35,099 nt of DNA from CAG-877 sp045125935 (GTDB lineage Bacteria; Bacillota_I; Bacilli_A; RF39; UBA660), in contig JBGVNW010000005.1 of assembly GCA_045125935.1 (NCBI GenBank), forward strand, positions 1 through 35,099, given 5' to 3'. Positions 9,801-17,472 of this stretch are shown here, piece by piece. The notes under the pieces were generated by a model, which worked only from the letters and a program-made list of their open reading frames with translations, ran no database searches and had not been told where the DNA came from. Position 1 is the first letter of the stretch. The number at the start of each line of letters is the position of its first letter. The position numbers were made by a program, and so were the translations under genes.

Positions 9801-10450
9801 TAGAATGCATCTAAAACATCAAGTCTCTTTAATAAACGAGTTCTCTTTTGTCCTTGAGCAGTTTCTAATTCTTCAGTAATTTGATCTATTTCTTTCTTTA
9901 AATCAACACTTTTAAGTAATTCCTTAATAGCTTCTGCTCCCATACCAACTCTAAAGCCAGTACCATATTTTTCATAATAAGCACGATATTCTTTTTCTGA
10001 TAAAGTTTGCTTATTTTCAAGTGGAGCATTACCCTTATCAATAACTACATAACTTACAAAATATAATACTTCTTCTAAGTCTCTTGGACTCATATCTAAC
10101 ACAAGTCCCATACGAGAAGGAACACCTTTAAAGAACCAAATGTGAGATACAGGAGTTGCTAACTCAATGTGTCCCATACGTTCACGACGAACCTTTGAAC
10201 GAGTAACTTCAACTCCACATCTATCACAAACTATATTTTTATAACGAACACGCTTGTATTTACCACAAGCACATTCAAAATCTTTTGTAGGACCAAAGAT
10301 CTTTTCGCAGAATAAACCATCACGTTCAGGTCTTAAAGTACGATAATTAATTGTTTCAGGTTTCTTTACTTCTCCATAAGACCACTCACGAATTCTTTCA
10401 GGTGAAGCAATACCAATTTTTAATGCATCAAACTTATTTACTTCTATCAT
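6812..10450 (-). CDS. rpoC: DNA-directed RNA polymerase subunit beta-prime
   Basis: A 1212-residue beta-prime subunit that carries the catalytic Mg-binding motif NADFDGDQ near residue 448. The N-terminal zinc site has Cys pairs around residues 60-78 (CACGKYKRV then CDRCGVEV), and the second zinc site reads CGTPNGVCQKCYG with an upstream CGT. The trigger-loop and bridge-helix regions (GNISNFTQVAGMRG, then FFLSTHGARKGSADTALKTA) are complete. Length is normal for Firmicutes without large insertions. The ATG shares one base with the rpoB stop (TAATG), so translation of the two is coupled. A strong terminator follows. Confidence 0.98.
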   Translation of the reverse strand: MIEVNKFDALKIGIASPERIREWSYGEVKKPETINYRTLRPERDGLFCEKIFGPTKDFECACGKYKRVRYKNIVCDRCGVEVTRSKVRRERMGHIELATPVSHIWFFKGVPSRMGLVLDMSPRDLEEVLYFVSYVVIDKGNAPLENKQTLSEKEYRAYYEKYGTGFRVGMGAEAIKELLKSVDLKKEIDQITEELETAQGQKRTRLLKRLDVLDAFYTSGNKPEWMIMDCIPVIPPELRPMIQLDGGRFATSDLNDLYRRVINRNNRLKKLIDLGAPTIIIQNEKRMLQEAVDSLFDNGRRGRSVTGAGNRPLKSISSMLKGKQGRFRQNLLGKRVDYSGRSVIVVGPSLKMYQCGIPKEMALELFKPHVIHGLVSKDIAHNIKAAKRLIENQDPVVWDIVEEVIKEHPVMLNRAPTLHRLGIQAFEPILVGGKAIRLHPLVCPAFNADFDGDQMAVHVPLSEEAKAEARMLMLGSNNILHPKSGDPIVTPSQDMVLGNYYLTMEKAGEDGEGRVFKNSNEALMAYERREITLHTRIAIPVDSFKYKLFTESQKGKYLVTTVGKIKFNEMLPDSFAYINEPTDDNIQNITPNKYFLDKGTNIPEAIKEMPLVKAFAKGTLEKVIAQVFKRYKTTETSTMLDNMKDLGFKYSTISGITVSMADVEISKKKPEIVAEAQKLVDKINKQYKRGLITEEERFNSVISTWNNATDQVKAELEEVAHTDIDNPIFIMMNSKARGNISNFTQVAGMRGIMAKPDGTPVEIPILSNFIEGLSVAEFFLSTHGARKGSADTALKTADSGYLTRRLVDVSQDMIVREADCGTDQGVVVHDFINEKTGTVIESLRDRIVGRFANKKIIHPETKEVIVDKLQMITESLAEKVVAAGITEVEIRTILTCGTPNGVCQKCYGRNLATGNLVEIGEAVGVMAAQSIGEPGTQLTMRTFHSGGVAHGGDADITQGLPRVQELFEARNPKAKATIAEIDGTVTKIKEDHGKYKISITNKLETKEHVTNYGSKLCVDKGTEVHCGDRLTEGAISPKELLAVTDPITTQEYILKEVQHTYRSQGVDISDKHIEIIARRMISKIRIVEGGDTRFLPGALLNFHEFTEGNKEAIIKGKKPALGKPILLGITKAALETDSFLSAASFQETTRILTDAAIKGKVDPLSGLKENVIIGKLIPAGTGSKAYRDVDFDLKTEFMDEEPLEKLEEQFME

Positions 10451-13400
10451 TAAAGATCAGCTCCTTCCTCGAAATTTTCTTCTCCATCAAATTCTTCTTC
10501 CATGAATTCTTCAAAGTCTTCATCATCATCAAATTCATCTTCCTCTTCAGGAATATATTCATCCTCTTCATCTGAACTTGGAAGTGCAGTAACCGGAGGT
10601 CTGTCGAATTCATCTATTGAAGAATTAAAATCATCTTTATCTTCTGCTTCTTCTATTTCTTTTAGCTGTAATGTTTCTCCCTCGTCATTAATTATTGAAA
10701 TATCAAGACCTAACGCTTGGAATTCTTTCATTAATACTCTAAATGATTCTGGTACACCAGCTTGATTAATTTCTTGTCCTTTAATAATTGACTCGTAAAC
10801 CTTAACACGACCAATAACATCATCAGACTTAACAGTTAAGATTTCTTGTAATGTATGTGCAGCACCATATGCATATAATGCCCAAACTTCCATTTCACCG
10901 AATCTTTGACCACCAAATTGAGCTTTACCTCCAAGTGGTTGTTGAGTAACTAATGAATAAGGTCCTGTTGAACGAGCATGTAATTTATCATCAACCATGT
11001 GATGTAATTTAATCATATACATTACACCAACTGATATACGATGATCAAATGGCTCACCAGTACGACCGTCATAAAGAACAGTCTTACCATCTTCATCCAT
11101 TCCGGCTTCTTTCATCATCTCTTGAATATCACTAATATGAGCACCATCAAATACTGGCGTAGCAATATGAACACCAAGTTTCTTACAAGCCATACCCATA
11201 TGGATTTCTAAAATTTGTCCAAAATTCATACGAGAAGGAACACCTTGTGGATTAAGCATAATATCAACAGGAGTACCATCTGGTAAATATGGCATATCTT
11301 CTTGTGGAAGAACAAGTGAAATAACACCCTTGTTACCATGACGACCAGACATCTTATCTCCAACTTGAATCTTACGTTTTTGAATTATATAAACACGTAT
11401 TACTTTAGATACACCTGCAGGTAATTCATCATTATCTTTACGTGAGTAAATTTTTATATCATGAACTATACCATCTCCACCATGTGGAACACGAAGTGAT
11501 GTATCACGAACTTCACGAGTTTTTTCTCCAAAGATAGCATGTAACAATTTCTCTTCTGAAGTAAGTTCAGCCATTCCTTTAGGAGTAACTTTACCAACAA
11601 GGATATCTCCTTCTTTAACTTCAGTACCAATTGTAACAATACCATTTTCATCTAAGTTACGACGAGCTTCTTCACTAACATTTGGAATGTCTCTAGTGAT
11701 TTCTTCAGGTCCCAACTTAGTTTCACGACATTGCATCTCATAATCTTCAAGATGTAATGAAGTATACTTATCATCTTTAACTAAATTTTCATTTAAAATA
11801 ATTGCATCTTCATAGTTATATCCATTGAAAGTCATGAAAGCAACTGTCATATTCTTACCTAATGCTAATTCACCCTTATCAGTAGAATTACCATCAGCTA
11901 AGATAGTCTTATCAGCATATACTTTATCACCAACATGAACAATTGGACGTTGATGTGAACAAATACTTGAGTTTGCCAACTCAAAATTAGCCAACTTATA
12001 AGTATCTTTACCATTCATTGTCTTAACAACAATTTTCTTTGCATCAACATATTCAACAACACCATCTGCTTTTGCAACTATTTCAACACCAGAATCTTTT
12101 GCAGCAATAAATTCTACACCAGTTCCAACATATGGAGCTTCAGTTTTAATTAAAGGCATTGCTTGACGTTGCATGTTTGCACCCATCAATGCACGTGTAG
12201 CATCGTCATGCTCTAAGAATGGAATACAACTTGTTGTTACAGAAACAACTTGTTGTGGTGAAACGTCGATATAATCAACTTGTTCTGGTTTAGCTAAAAT
12301 ATTTTCACCATGTAAACGAGCATTAACAGTTTCAGAAATAATTTTATTTGTTTCATCTGTTTCAACAACAGATTGAGAAATTATATAATCTAATTCTTCA
12401 TCAGCAGTTAAATAGCAAACTTCATCAATAATTTGACAATCAACAACCTTACGATATGGAGTCATAATAAATCCATATTCATCGATCTTAGCATAACTTG
12501 CTAATGAAGTAATAAGTCCGATATTTGGTCCTTCTGGAGACTCAATTGGACAAATACGACCATAGTGAGAAGTATTAACGTCACGAACTTCAACACCAGC
12601 ACGATCACGAGACAAACCTCCTGGTCCTAATGCTGATAAACGACGTTTATTAGTTAATTCAGCAATTGGATTAGTTTGATCCATAAATTGTGATAATTGA
12701 GAACTTCCAAAGAACTCTTTCATAGCTGCAGTTACAGGTCTAATATTAATTAATGTCTTTGGAGTAACCTCTTCCATCTCTTGAGTAGTCATTCTCTCAC
12801 GAATAACTCTCTCCATTCTAGATACACCAATTCTAAATTGATTTTGTAAAAGTTCTCCAACTTGACGAATACGTCTATTTCCTAAATGATCGATTTCATC
12901 AAAGTTACCTACACCTTGTAATAAATTTAAATAATAAGAAACAGATGCATAAACATCAGAAATAGTTAAACGTTTAACATCAATTGCTTGATCATTTCCA
13001 ACAACAGCGATTTTCTTCTTCTTATCGCTTGGATCAAAAATCTTAACAACTTGAACCTTATTATATTGGTCTAACTCTTCATTAATCTTAACTTCAACTA
13101 CACCAAAACCATTTGCTAAAGCCTCTTTAACTACGTCAATATTTGCCTTAGTAATTTTAGTACCTTTTTCAATTACAACTTCTTCACCATTTGTAATATC
13201 TTCAGCAACAGTTTGCTCTAATAAACGATCAATAACATTTAATTTACGATTGAATTTATAACGTCCAACTTTTGCCAAATCATATCTAAATTCGTCAAAG
13301 AAACGAGTAATAATTTGGTTTTTAGAAGAATCTAGAGTAGCTGGCTCCCCAGGTCTTAGTTTCTCATAAATTTCAATTAAAGCTTCATCTGTGTTTTTAG

Positions 13401-14076
13401 TTGAATCTTTTGCAATAGTATTTTTTAAGTAATCATCTTCACCGAACATACCTAAAATATCTTCATCACTAGACAAACCAAAAGCACGTAACAATGTTGT
13501 CAAAGTTACCTTTCTAGTACGATCAATACGAACATATAATACATCTCTAGCATCTGTTTCAAATTCTAGCCATGTACCACGAGTTGGTATAATTTGGGAA
13601 GTAATTAATTCACGTCCATTTTTATCAATTTCATGATTAAAATAAACACTTGGAGAACGTACTAATTGTGAAACAATAACACGTTCAGCACCATTGATAA
13701 CAAATGTACCACTGTCAGTCATTACAGGCATATCACCCATAAAGATCTCTTGCTCTTTTACCTCTCCAGTTTCGCGATTAAATAAACGAACTTCAACTCT
13801 TAAAGGTGCAGAATATGTTGTTTCACGATCCTTGCTTTCCTTAATAGAGTAACGAGGTTCATCAAAATGATAATCACCAAACTCAAGCGATAAAGTTCCA
13901 GAGAAATTTTCTACTGGAAATAAGTCTTCAAACACTTCTTTAATACCTGTTTCAATAAACCACTTATAAGATTTCTTTTGAATTTCTAATAAGTCCTTTA
14001 ATTCATAGGTATTTCTGATTTTAGAGAAATTTCTTCTCTCACGATAGTCACCACATTTTACAATTTTATATGACAC
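10450..14076 (-). CDS. rpoB: DNA-directed RNA polymerase subunit beta
   Basis: A 1208-residue beta subunit with GTG start (14074-14076) behind a GGGGTG site. The rifampicin-pocket segment reads FGSSQLSQFMDQ then ELTNKRRLSALGPGG: Asn476 stands where most bacteria have His (E. coli 526). The conserved GDKMSGRHGNKG and the C-terminal switch region are present. After the conserved end there is an acidic tail in which 26 of the last 42 residues are Asp or Glu. It is co-transcribed with rpoC, overlapping by one base, from its own promoter just after rsmC. Confidence 0.98.
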   Translation of the reverse strand: MSYKIVKCGDYRERRNFSKIRNTYELKDLLEIQKKSYKWFIETGIKEVFEDLFPVENFSGTLSLEFGDYHFDEPRYSIKESKDRETTYSAPLRVEVRLFNRETGEVKEQEIFMGDMPVMTDSGTFVINGAERVIVSQLVRSPSVYFNHEIDKNGRELITSQIIPTRGTWLEFETDARDVLYVRIDRTRKVTLTTLLRAFGLSSDEDILGMFGEDDYLKNTIAKDSTKNTDEALIEIYEKLRPGEPATLDSSKNQIITRFFDEFRYDLAKVGRYKFNRKLNVIDRLLEQTVAEDITNGEEVVIEKGTKITKANIDVVKEALANGFGVVEVKINEELDQYNKVQVVKIFDPSDKKKKIAVVGNDQAIDVKRLTISDVYASVSYYLNLLQGVGNFDEIDHLGNRRIRQVGELLQNQFRIGVSRMERVIRERMTTQEMEEVTPKTLINIRPVTAAMKEFFGSSQLSQFMDQTNPIAELTNKRRLSALGPGGLSRDRAGVEVRDVNTSHYGRICPIESPEGPNIGLITSLASYAKIDEYGFIMTPYRKVVDCQIIDEVCYLTADEELDYIISQSVVETDETNKIISETVNARLHGENILAKPEQVDYIDVSPQQVVSVTTSCIPFLEHDDATRALMGANMQRQAMPLIKTEAPYVGTGVEFIAAKDSGVEIVAKADGVVEYVDAKKIVVKTMNGKDTYKLANFELANSSICSHQRPIVHVGDKVYADKTILADGNSTDKGELALGKNMTVAFMTFNGYNYEDAIILNENLVKDDKYTSLHLEDYEMQCRETKLGPEEITRDIPNVSEEARRNLDENGIVTIGTEVKEGDILVGKVTPKGMAELTSEEKLLHAIFGEKTREVRDTSLRVPHGGDGIVHDIKIYSRKDNDELPAGVSKVIRVYIIQKRKIQVGDKMSGRHGNKGVISLVLPQEDMPYLPDGTPVDIMLNPQGVPSRMNFGQILEIHMGMACKKLGVHIATPVFDGAHISDIQEMMKEAGMDEDGKTVLYDGRTGEPFDHRISVGVMYMIKLHHMVDDKLHARSTGPYSLVTQQPLGGKAQFGGQRFGEMEVWALYAYGAAHTLQEILTVKSDDVIGRVKVYESIIKGQEINQAGVPESFRVLMKEFQALGLDISIINDEGETLQLKEIEEAEDKDDFNSSIDEFDRPPVTALPSSDEEDEYIPEEEDEFDDDEDFEEFMEEEFDGEENFEEGADL

Positions 14077-14133
14077 TATTATTCACCCCACATATAATTT
14101 TTAGGACATCCACAAATACGTCGATAACTTATA

Positions 14134-14162
14134 TTATTATCATAATAACAATTATAAGTCAA
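14134..14162 (-). promoter_or_regulatory. Promoter of the rpoB-rpoC operon
   Basis: TTGACT (14157-14162) touches the rsmC stop codon; TAATAA (14134-14139) follows after 17 bases. A TATAAG a few bases further on is an alternative -10. The leader to the GTG start is about 55-60 bases. Confidence 0.6.
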
Positions 14163-14747
14163 TTACAAACTGCATTTAATAATATAGAATCCTTTACTCT
14201 TTTCTAATACTTCTACAGTATATATTTTTTTTAAGTCGACTATTAACGATTTAGCTCCCTGCTCTTTTCGAATCACTATGAATAACTTCCCATCATCTTC
14301 TAAGTAATCCTTAGCATTCATCACAATATCATAGACAACTTTTTTACCAGCCCTTATCGGAGGATTAGTAACAATAGATGAGTATTTAGTCGAGATATTT
14401 TCATAAACATTACTTTCAAAAATATTAATATTAGAAACACCATTTAGCTTAGCATTTCTTTCAGTAAGATGTAATGCTCGCAAATTAACATCCACCATAT
14501 CAATATCTGCTGAAGTAACTTTACCAAGAATAATACCAAACACTCCATAACCGCAACCCATATCAAGAATTTTGCCTCCAACTTCTTCAAGCGGGATTGT
14601 CTCAAGAAGAAGTCTACTGCCAAAATCCAAACCGTCCTTTGAAAAAACACCATTATCGGTCAAAAATGTAAACTTATTACCCAAAATAAAACACTCTGTT
14701 TTTTTAATATCACTAGGTAATTTCTCATTAGTAAAATAATGCCCCAT
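14163..14747 (-). CDS. rsmC: RsmC-family class I methyltransferase (YbxB-like)
   Basis: A 194-residue SAM-dependent methyltransferase of the 'methyltransferase small' family, homologous in size and position to B. subtilis YbxB. The SAM-binding motif DMGCGYG is at residues 62-68, and the catalytic NPP motif of RNA/amine methyltransferases is at 128-130 in VTNPPIRAG. Family members methylate guanine N2 in 16S rRNA (RsmC, G1207 in E. coli), which I infer here. Start ATG 14747 has an AGAGG site. It lies between rplL and rpoB as in Bacillus, but has its own promoter and a terminator-like leader hairpin. Confidence 0.85.
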   Translation of the reverse strand: MGHYFTNEKLPSDIKKTECFILGNKFTFLTDNGVFSKDGLDFGSRLLLETIPLEEVGGKILDMGCGYGVFGIILGKVTSADIDMVDVNLRALHLTERNAKLNGVSNINIFESNVYENISTKYSSIVTNPPIRAGKKVVYDIVMNAKDYLEDDGKLFIVIRKEQGAKSLIVDLKKIYTVEVLEKSKGFYIIKCSL

Positions 14748-14760
14748 TTTATCGCCTCTG

Positions 14761-14807
14761 AAAAAAAAAGAAGAAGAAAACCTCTCAAAAAATAATTAGT
14801 TTTCTTC
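14761..14807 (-). promoter_or_regulatory. Terminator-like hairpin in the rsmC leader, candidate attenuator
   Basis: A 9-base perfect stem (GAAGAAAAC/GTTTTCTTC, arms 14799-14807 and 14773-14781) is followed by TTCTTTTTTTTT. It lies between the rsmC promoter and the rsmC ribosome binding site, so most transcripts could stop before the gene. No competing antiterminator was identified with certainty. Confidence 0.6.
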
Positions 14808-14819
14808 CTTTCGAAACAT

Positions 14820-14848
14820 ATATTACAACATCTTTCAATAAATGTCAA
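14820..14848 (-). promoter_or_regulatory. Promoter of rsmC
   Basis: Perfect TTGACA (14843-14848), a 17-base spacer and TAATAT (14820-14825) on the - strand. The leader to rsmC is about 65 bases. Confidence 0.8.
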
Positions 14849-14990
14849 ATATTTTTTAAAAATTTTACTTATTTTTACCATTAGAAGCGAAACATCAAAC
14901 TATTTTAGTATTTTTATTTGTATAGTGTATATAAATGTAATTTATTTAGCACTTCATAGAAAAACCAATTTAATATCAATACTATTTCAA

Positions 14991-15024
14991 TAAAAGAAAA
15001 GTACATACTCAATCAAGTATGTAC
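14991..15024 (-). terminator. Terminator of the rplJ-rplL operon
   Basis: A 9-base perfect stem (GTACATACT/AGTATGTAC) with a 6-base loop is followed by TTTTCTTTTA on the - strand. It lies 18 bases past the rplL stop. Confidence 0.9.
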
Positions 15025-15041
15025 CTAAATATTTAAGTTAA

Positions 15042-15410
15042 TTATTTAACTTCAACAGTTGCTCCAGCTTCTTCTAATTTAGCTTTGATTTCTTCAGCTT
15101 CAGCTTTAGCAATGTTTTCTTTAACAACACCGTTTGAATCAACGATATCTTTAGATTCTTTTAATCCTAAACCAGTAATTTCTTTAACAACTTTAATAAC
15201 AGCAACTTTAGCAGCACCAGCATCAGCGATTGAAACAGTAACTGTACTTGGTCCTTCTTCAGCAGCAGCTCCAGCAGCAGGTGCAGCAACTGCTACAGCT
15301 GATGGATCAACTCCAAATTCTTCTTTCATTGCATCTACTAATTCTTTAATTTCTAATAAAGTCATTTCTTTTAAACTACTGATAAATTCATCTCTTGTTA
15401 ATTTAGCCAT
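15042..15410 (-). CDS. rplL: 50S ribosomal protein L7/L12
   Basis: A 122-residue L7/L12, the flexible stalk protein that recruits translational GTPases. The N-terminal dimerisation domain (MAKLTRDEFISSLKEM) is followed by an Ala-rich hinge (about residues 38-53) and the C-terminal domain with GLGLKESKDIVD. The ATG at 15410 has AGGAGG before it. It is second in the rplJ-rplL pair, and a strong terminator follows it. Confidence 0.98.
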   Translation of the reverse strand: MAKLTRDEFISSLKEMTLLEIKELVDAMKEEFGVDPSAVAVAAPAAGAAAEEGPSTVTVSIADAGAAKVAVIKVVKEITGLGLKESKDIVDSNGVVKENIAKAEAEEIKAKLEEAGATVEVK

Positions 15411-15444
15411 TTTATTTTCCTCCTATATTATTTTTATTTTTAAA

Positions 15445-15939
15445 TTAATTTTCTTCTTTTTGTTGACTATATAAGTCTAAGCAAATTGATAAGTCTCTTG
15501 CAATTCCAATCATGCCACCAGCAAGCATTGTAAGTAGACCTTCTCTTGATGGAATAGTTGCATATTCTGCTAATTTAGCAGCATCTGCTTTTTCTCCATC
15601 TACAATCCCTACTTTTAAAACTAATGCTGGATGATTTTTAGCAAACTCAGCTAGAGTTTTGATTGGTGCGATTTGATCTTCACCATATGCAAAAGCACTT
15701 GGACCATTTAATGATTCATTTAAATCAATACCTAAATCATTGAAAGCACGAGCCATTAAAGTATTTTTGTATACTTTATAATCTGAATTAGACTCTTTTA
15801 ACTTGCAACGTAATTCCTTAGCCTCACTATCAGTAATACCACGATAATCGAATAATACGATAGTTTTAGCATTTTGTGCACGATCTTTGATTTCATCAAT
15901 AATCACTTGTTTCTTTTGTAAAACTACTTCACTTGCCAT
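15445..15939 (-). CDS. rplJ: 50S ribosomal protein L10
   Basis: A 164-residue L10, the base of the L7/L12 stalk. It shows ILFDYRG-like IVLFDYRGIT, the KVYKNTLMARAF segment and the C-terminal L12-binding helix. An in-frame TTG at 15942 could add one residue, but the ATG at 15939 has the better spacing to AGGAGG (7 bases). It is preceded by an L10-leader RNA and a perfect promoter, the usual arrangement for autoregulation by the L10-L12 complex. Confidence 0.97.
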   Translation of the reverse strand: MASEVVLQKKQVIIDEIKDRAQNAKTIVLFDYRGITDSEAKELRCKLKESNSDYKVYKNTLMARAFNDLGIDLNESLNGPSAFAYGEDQIAPIKTLAEFAKNHPALVLKVGIVDGEKADAAKLAEYATIPSREGLLTMLAGGMIGIARDLSICLDLYSQQKEEN

Positions 15940-15965
15940 CAATACACCTCCTCATTATATTTAGG

Positions 15966-16067
15966 GATGCCATAAAAAAGTTCCAATACATAGACTGCAA
16001 AGGAACTTTTGAATACTTTTTAAAGTCCTCGGTAGGATTTATTTGAACACCTACTGTCTATGGCACC
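15966..16067 (-). promoter_or_regulatory. Ribosomal protein L10 leader RNA
   Basis: The 5' leader of rplJ closes with a long-range stem, GGTGCCATA (16059-16067) against TATGGCATC (15966-15974). Inside are CCTACCGAGGAC and a second hairpin, AAAAGTTCC against GGAACTTTT, followed by TTTTTAT, which looks like a terminator. GCAGTCTATG can alternatively pair with the upstream CATAGAC. Position, size and layout match the known L10 leader of Firmicutes, bound by L10(L12)4. Confidence 0.8.
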
Positions 16068-16081
16068 AACAAATTGTCTAT

Positions 16082-16110
16082 ATTATAACTTGAAAATTAT
16101 TATTTGTCAA
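16082..16110 (-). promoter_or_regulatory. Perfect consensus promoter of rplJ-rplL
   Basis: TTGACA (16105-16110), a 17-base spacer and TATAAT (16082-16087) on the - strand match the consensus in every base. The -35 box encodes part of the last residues and stop of rplA. Transcription would begin just upstream of the L10 leader. Confidence 0.9.
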
Positions 16111-16795
16111 AGTTATTTTCAACTTTTATTCCAGGACCCATAGTTGAAGATACTGAAATGTTCTTAACATAATCACCCTTAACACTTGCAGGTCTAAGTT
16201 TGATAATGTGTGAAACAAATGCTTCTAAGTTAGCTAGTAAGTCTTCTTCAGAGAATGAAACCTTACCAATAACGCCATGAATATTACCAAAACTATCAGT
16301 TCTATATTCAACACGTCCAGCTTTAACTTCATTAATTGCTTTAACAACATCTAAAGTAACTGTTCCAGTTTTAGGGTTTGGCATTAATCCCTTTGGTCCT
16401 AAAACCTTTCCAAGTTTACCAAGAAGTGGCATCATATCTGGAGTAGCAATCATAGTATCAAAATCGAACCAATTTTCTTTTTCGATTTTTTCAAGCATAT
16501 CAACGTCACCAACATAGTCAGCTCCAGCTTCTTTAGCTTGATTTGCTTTTTCTCCTTTTGCAATTACTAAAACCTTCTTAGTTTTACCAGTTCCTTTTGG
16601 AAGTACGATAGCACCTCTTAATTGTTGATCTGCTTTCTTAGTATCAAGATTTAATCTCATTGCTACTTCAACAGAGCCATCAAAAGAACTAGTAGAAGTT
16701 TCTTTAACTAACTTAATAGCTTCTTCTTTTGAATATACTTTGCTTTTTTCAATTTTAGCCAAAGCTTCAGTATATTTCTTACCTCTTTTTTTCAT
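16100..16795 (-). CDS. rplA: 50S ribosomal protein L1
   Basis: A 231-residue L1, which binds 23S rRNA at the mobile L1 stalk and in many bacteria represses its own operon. It begins MKKRGKKYTEALAKI and carries the conserved VLGPKGLMPNPKTGTVT and the C-terminal MGPGIKV. The ATG at 16795 has AAGGAGG before it, part of which can be masked by an upstream stem. It follows rplK after 85 bases. A perfect promoter for rplJ overlaps its last codons. Confidence 0.98.
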   Translation of the reverse strand: MKKRGKKYTEALAKIEKSKVYSKEEAIKLVKETSTSSFDGSVEVAMRLNLDTKKADQQLRGAIVLPKGTGKTKKVLVIAKGEKANQAKEAGADYVGDVDMLEKIEKENWFDFDTMIATPDMMPLLGKLGKVLGPKGLMPNPKTGTVTLDVVKAINEVKAGRVEYRTDSFGNIHGVIGKVSFSEEDLLANLEAFVSHIIKLRPASVKGDYVKNISVSSTMGPGIKVENNFDK

Positions 16796-16802
16796 TTTCT
16801 TT

Positions 16803-16865
16803 CCTCCTTATGTGGTAAAAGCGGATTAATTTAAATTTTTCCTTCCACATAGGTTAAACCTATAT
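16803..16865 (-). promoter_or_regulatory. Alternative stems masking the rplA ribosome binding site
   Basis: CCTATGTGG (16845-16853) can pair with CCACATAAGG (16806-16815), with one bulge, taking up the first bases of AAGGAGG. The same CCTAT can instead pair with ATAGG just upstream in a compact palindrome. Two exclusive folds around a ribosome binding site suggest translational control, with L1 as an obvious candidate ligand. Not verified. Confidence 0.35.
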
Positions 16866-16880
16866 GATAAATTACTTTAC

Positions 16881-17312
16881 TTACTCTTGTCCTTCAATAG
16901 CAATTCCCATATTCTTTGCAGTTCCTGCAACAGTGTTCATTGCTTCTTCAACAGTATATGCATTTAAGTCTGGTAACTTAATTTCAGCAATCTCTCTTAA
17001 TTGAGCTTGAGAAATAGTTGCAACAACTTCCTTAGATCCTTTAACAGAACCCTTATTAATCTTTGCATATTTCTTTAACAAGAAACTTGTAGGTGGAGTT
17101 TTGATAACGAAATCAAAACTTCTGTCATCGTAAATTGAAATTTCTACTGGTAAAATGTCACCCATTTTTTCTCTAGTAGCATCATTATACTTAGTACAAA
17201 AATCTTGTAAGTTGATTCCAGCTGGTCCTAAAACAGTTCCTACTGGAGGAGCTGGTGTAGCTTTTCCTGCTGGAATTTGTAATTTAATTTTCTTTATTGC
17301 TTCCTTTGCCAC
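16881..17312 (-). CDS. rplK: 50S ribosomal protein L11
   Basis: A 143-residue L11 of the GTPase-associated centre. The N-terminal domain has LQIPAGKATPAPPVG with the proline-rich thiostrepton-site loop and GPAGINLQDFC; the C-terminal RNA-binding domain has KGSKEVVATI and the final GTAKNMGI. I chose the GTG at 17310-17312 (VAKEAIKK). The more upstream GTG at 17321 lies within the AGGAGGTG site and cannot be the start. It is transcribed with rplA from a promoter after nusG, through a structured leader. Confidence 0.96.
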   Translation of the reverse strand: MAKEAIKKIKLQIPAGKATPAPPVGTVLGPAGINLQDFCTKYNDATREKMGDILPVEISIYDDRSFDFVIKTPPTSFLLKKYAKINKGSVKGSKEVVATISQAQLREIAEIKLPDLNAYTVEEAMNTVAGTAKNMGIAIEGQE

Positions 17313-17344
17313 GAAAAACACCTCCTATAATTTTAGTTTTCGCG

Positions 17345-17397
17345 AGTGGTCCAAACAGCTTGATTCCCGCTTACAAATGCAAACCATGCTTTCCACT
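17345..17397 (-). promoter_or_regulatory. Structured leader of rplK, candidate ribosomal-protein control element
   Basis: The leader between promoter and rplK is GC-richer than its surroundings. It closes with AGTGG (17393-17397) against CCACT (17345-17349) around internal repeats of GTTTG and AAGC. The position suggests autoregulation by L1 or L11. I cannot match it to a defined motif. Confidence 0.4.
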
Positions 17398-17427
17398 AAA
17401 TCTATATTAATTAAATATAGCCCCTAA

Positions 17428-17456
17428 ATAATAACACAAAGTATTTAAAATTTCAA
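17428..17456 (-). promoter_or_regulatory. Promoter of rplK-rplA
   Basis: TTGAAA (17451-17456), a 17-base spacer and TATTAT (17428-17433) on the - strand, just past the nusG stop. Confidence 0.75.
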
Positions 17457-17472
17457 GTGTTATTGTTTCAAA

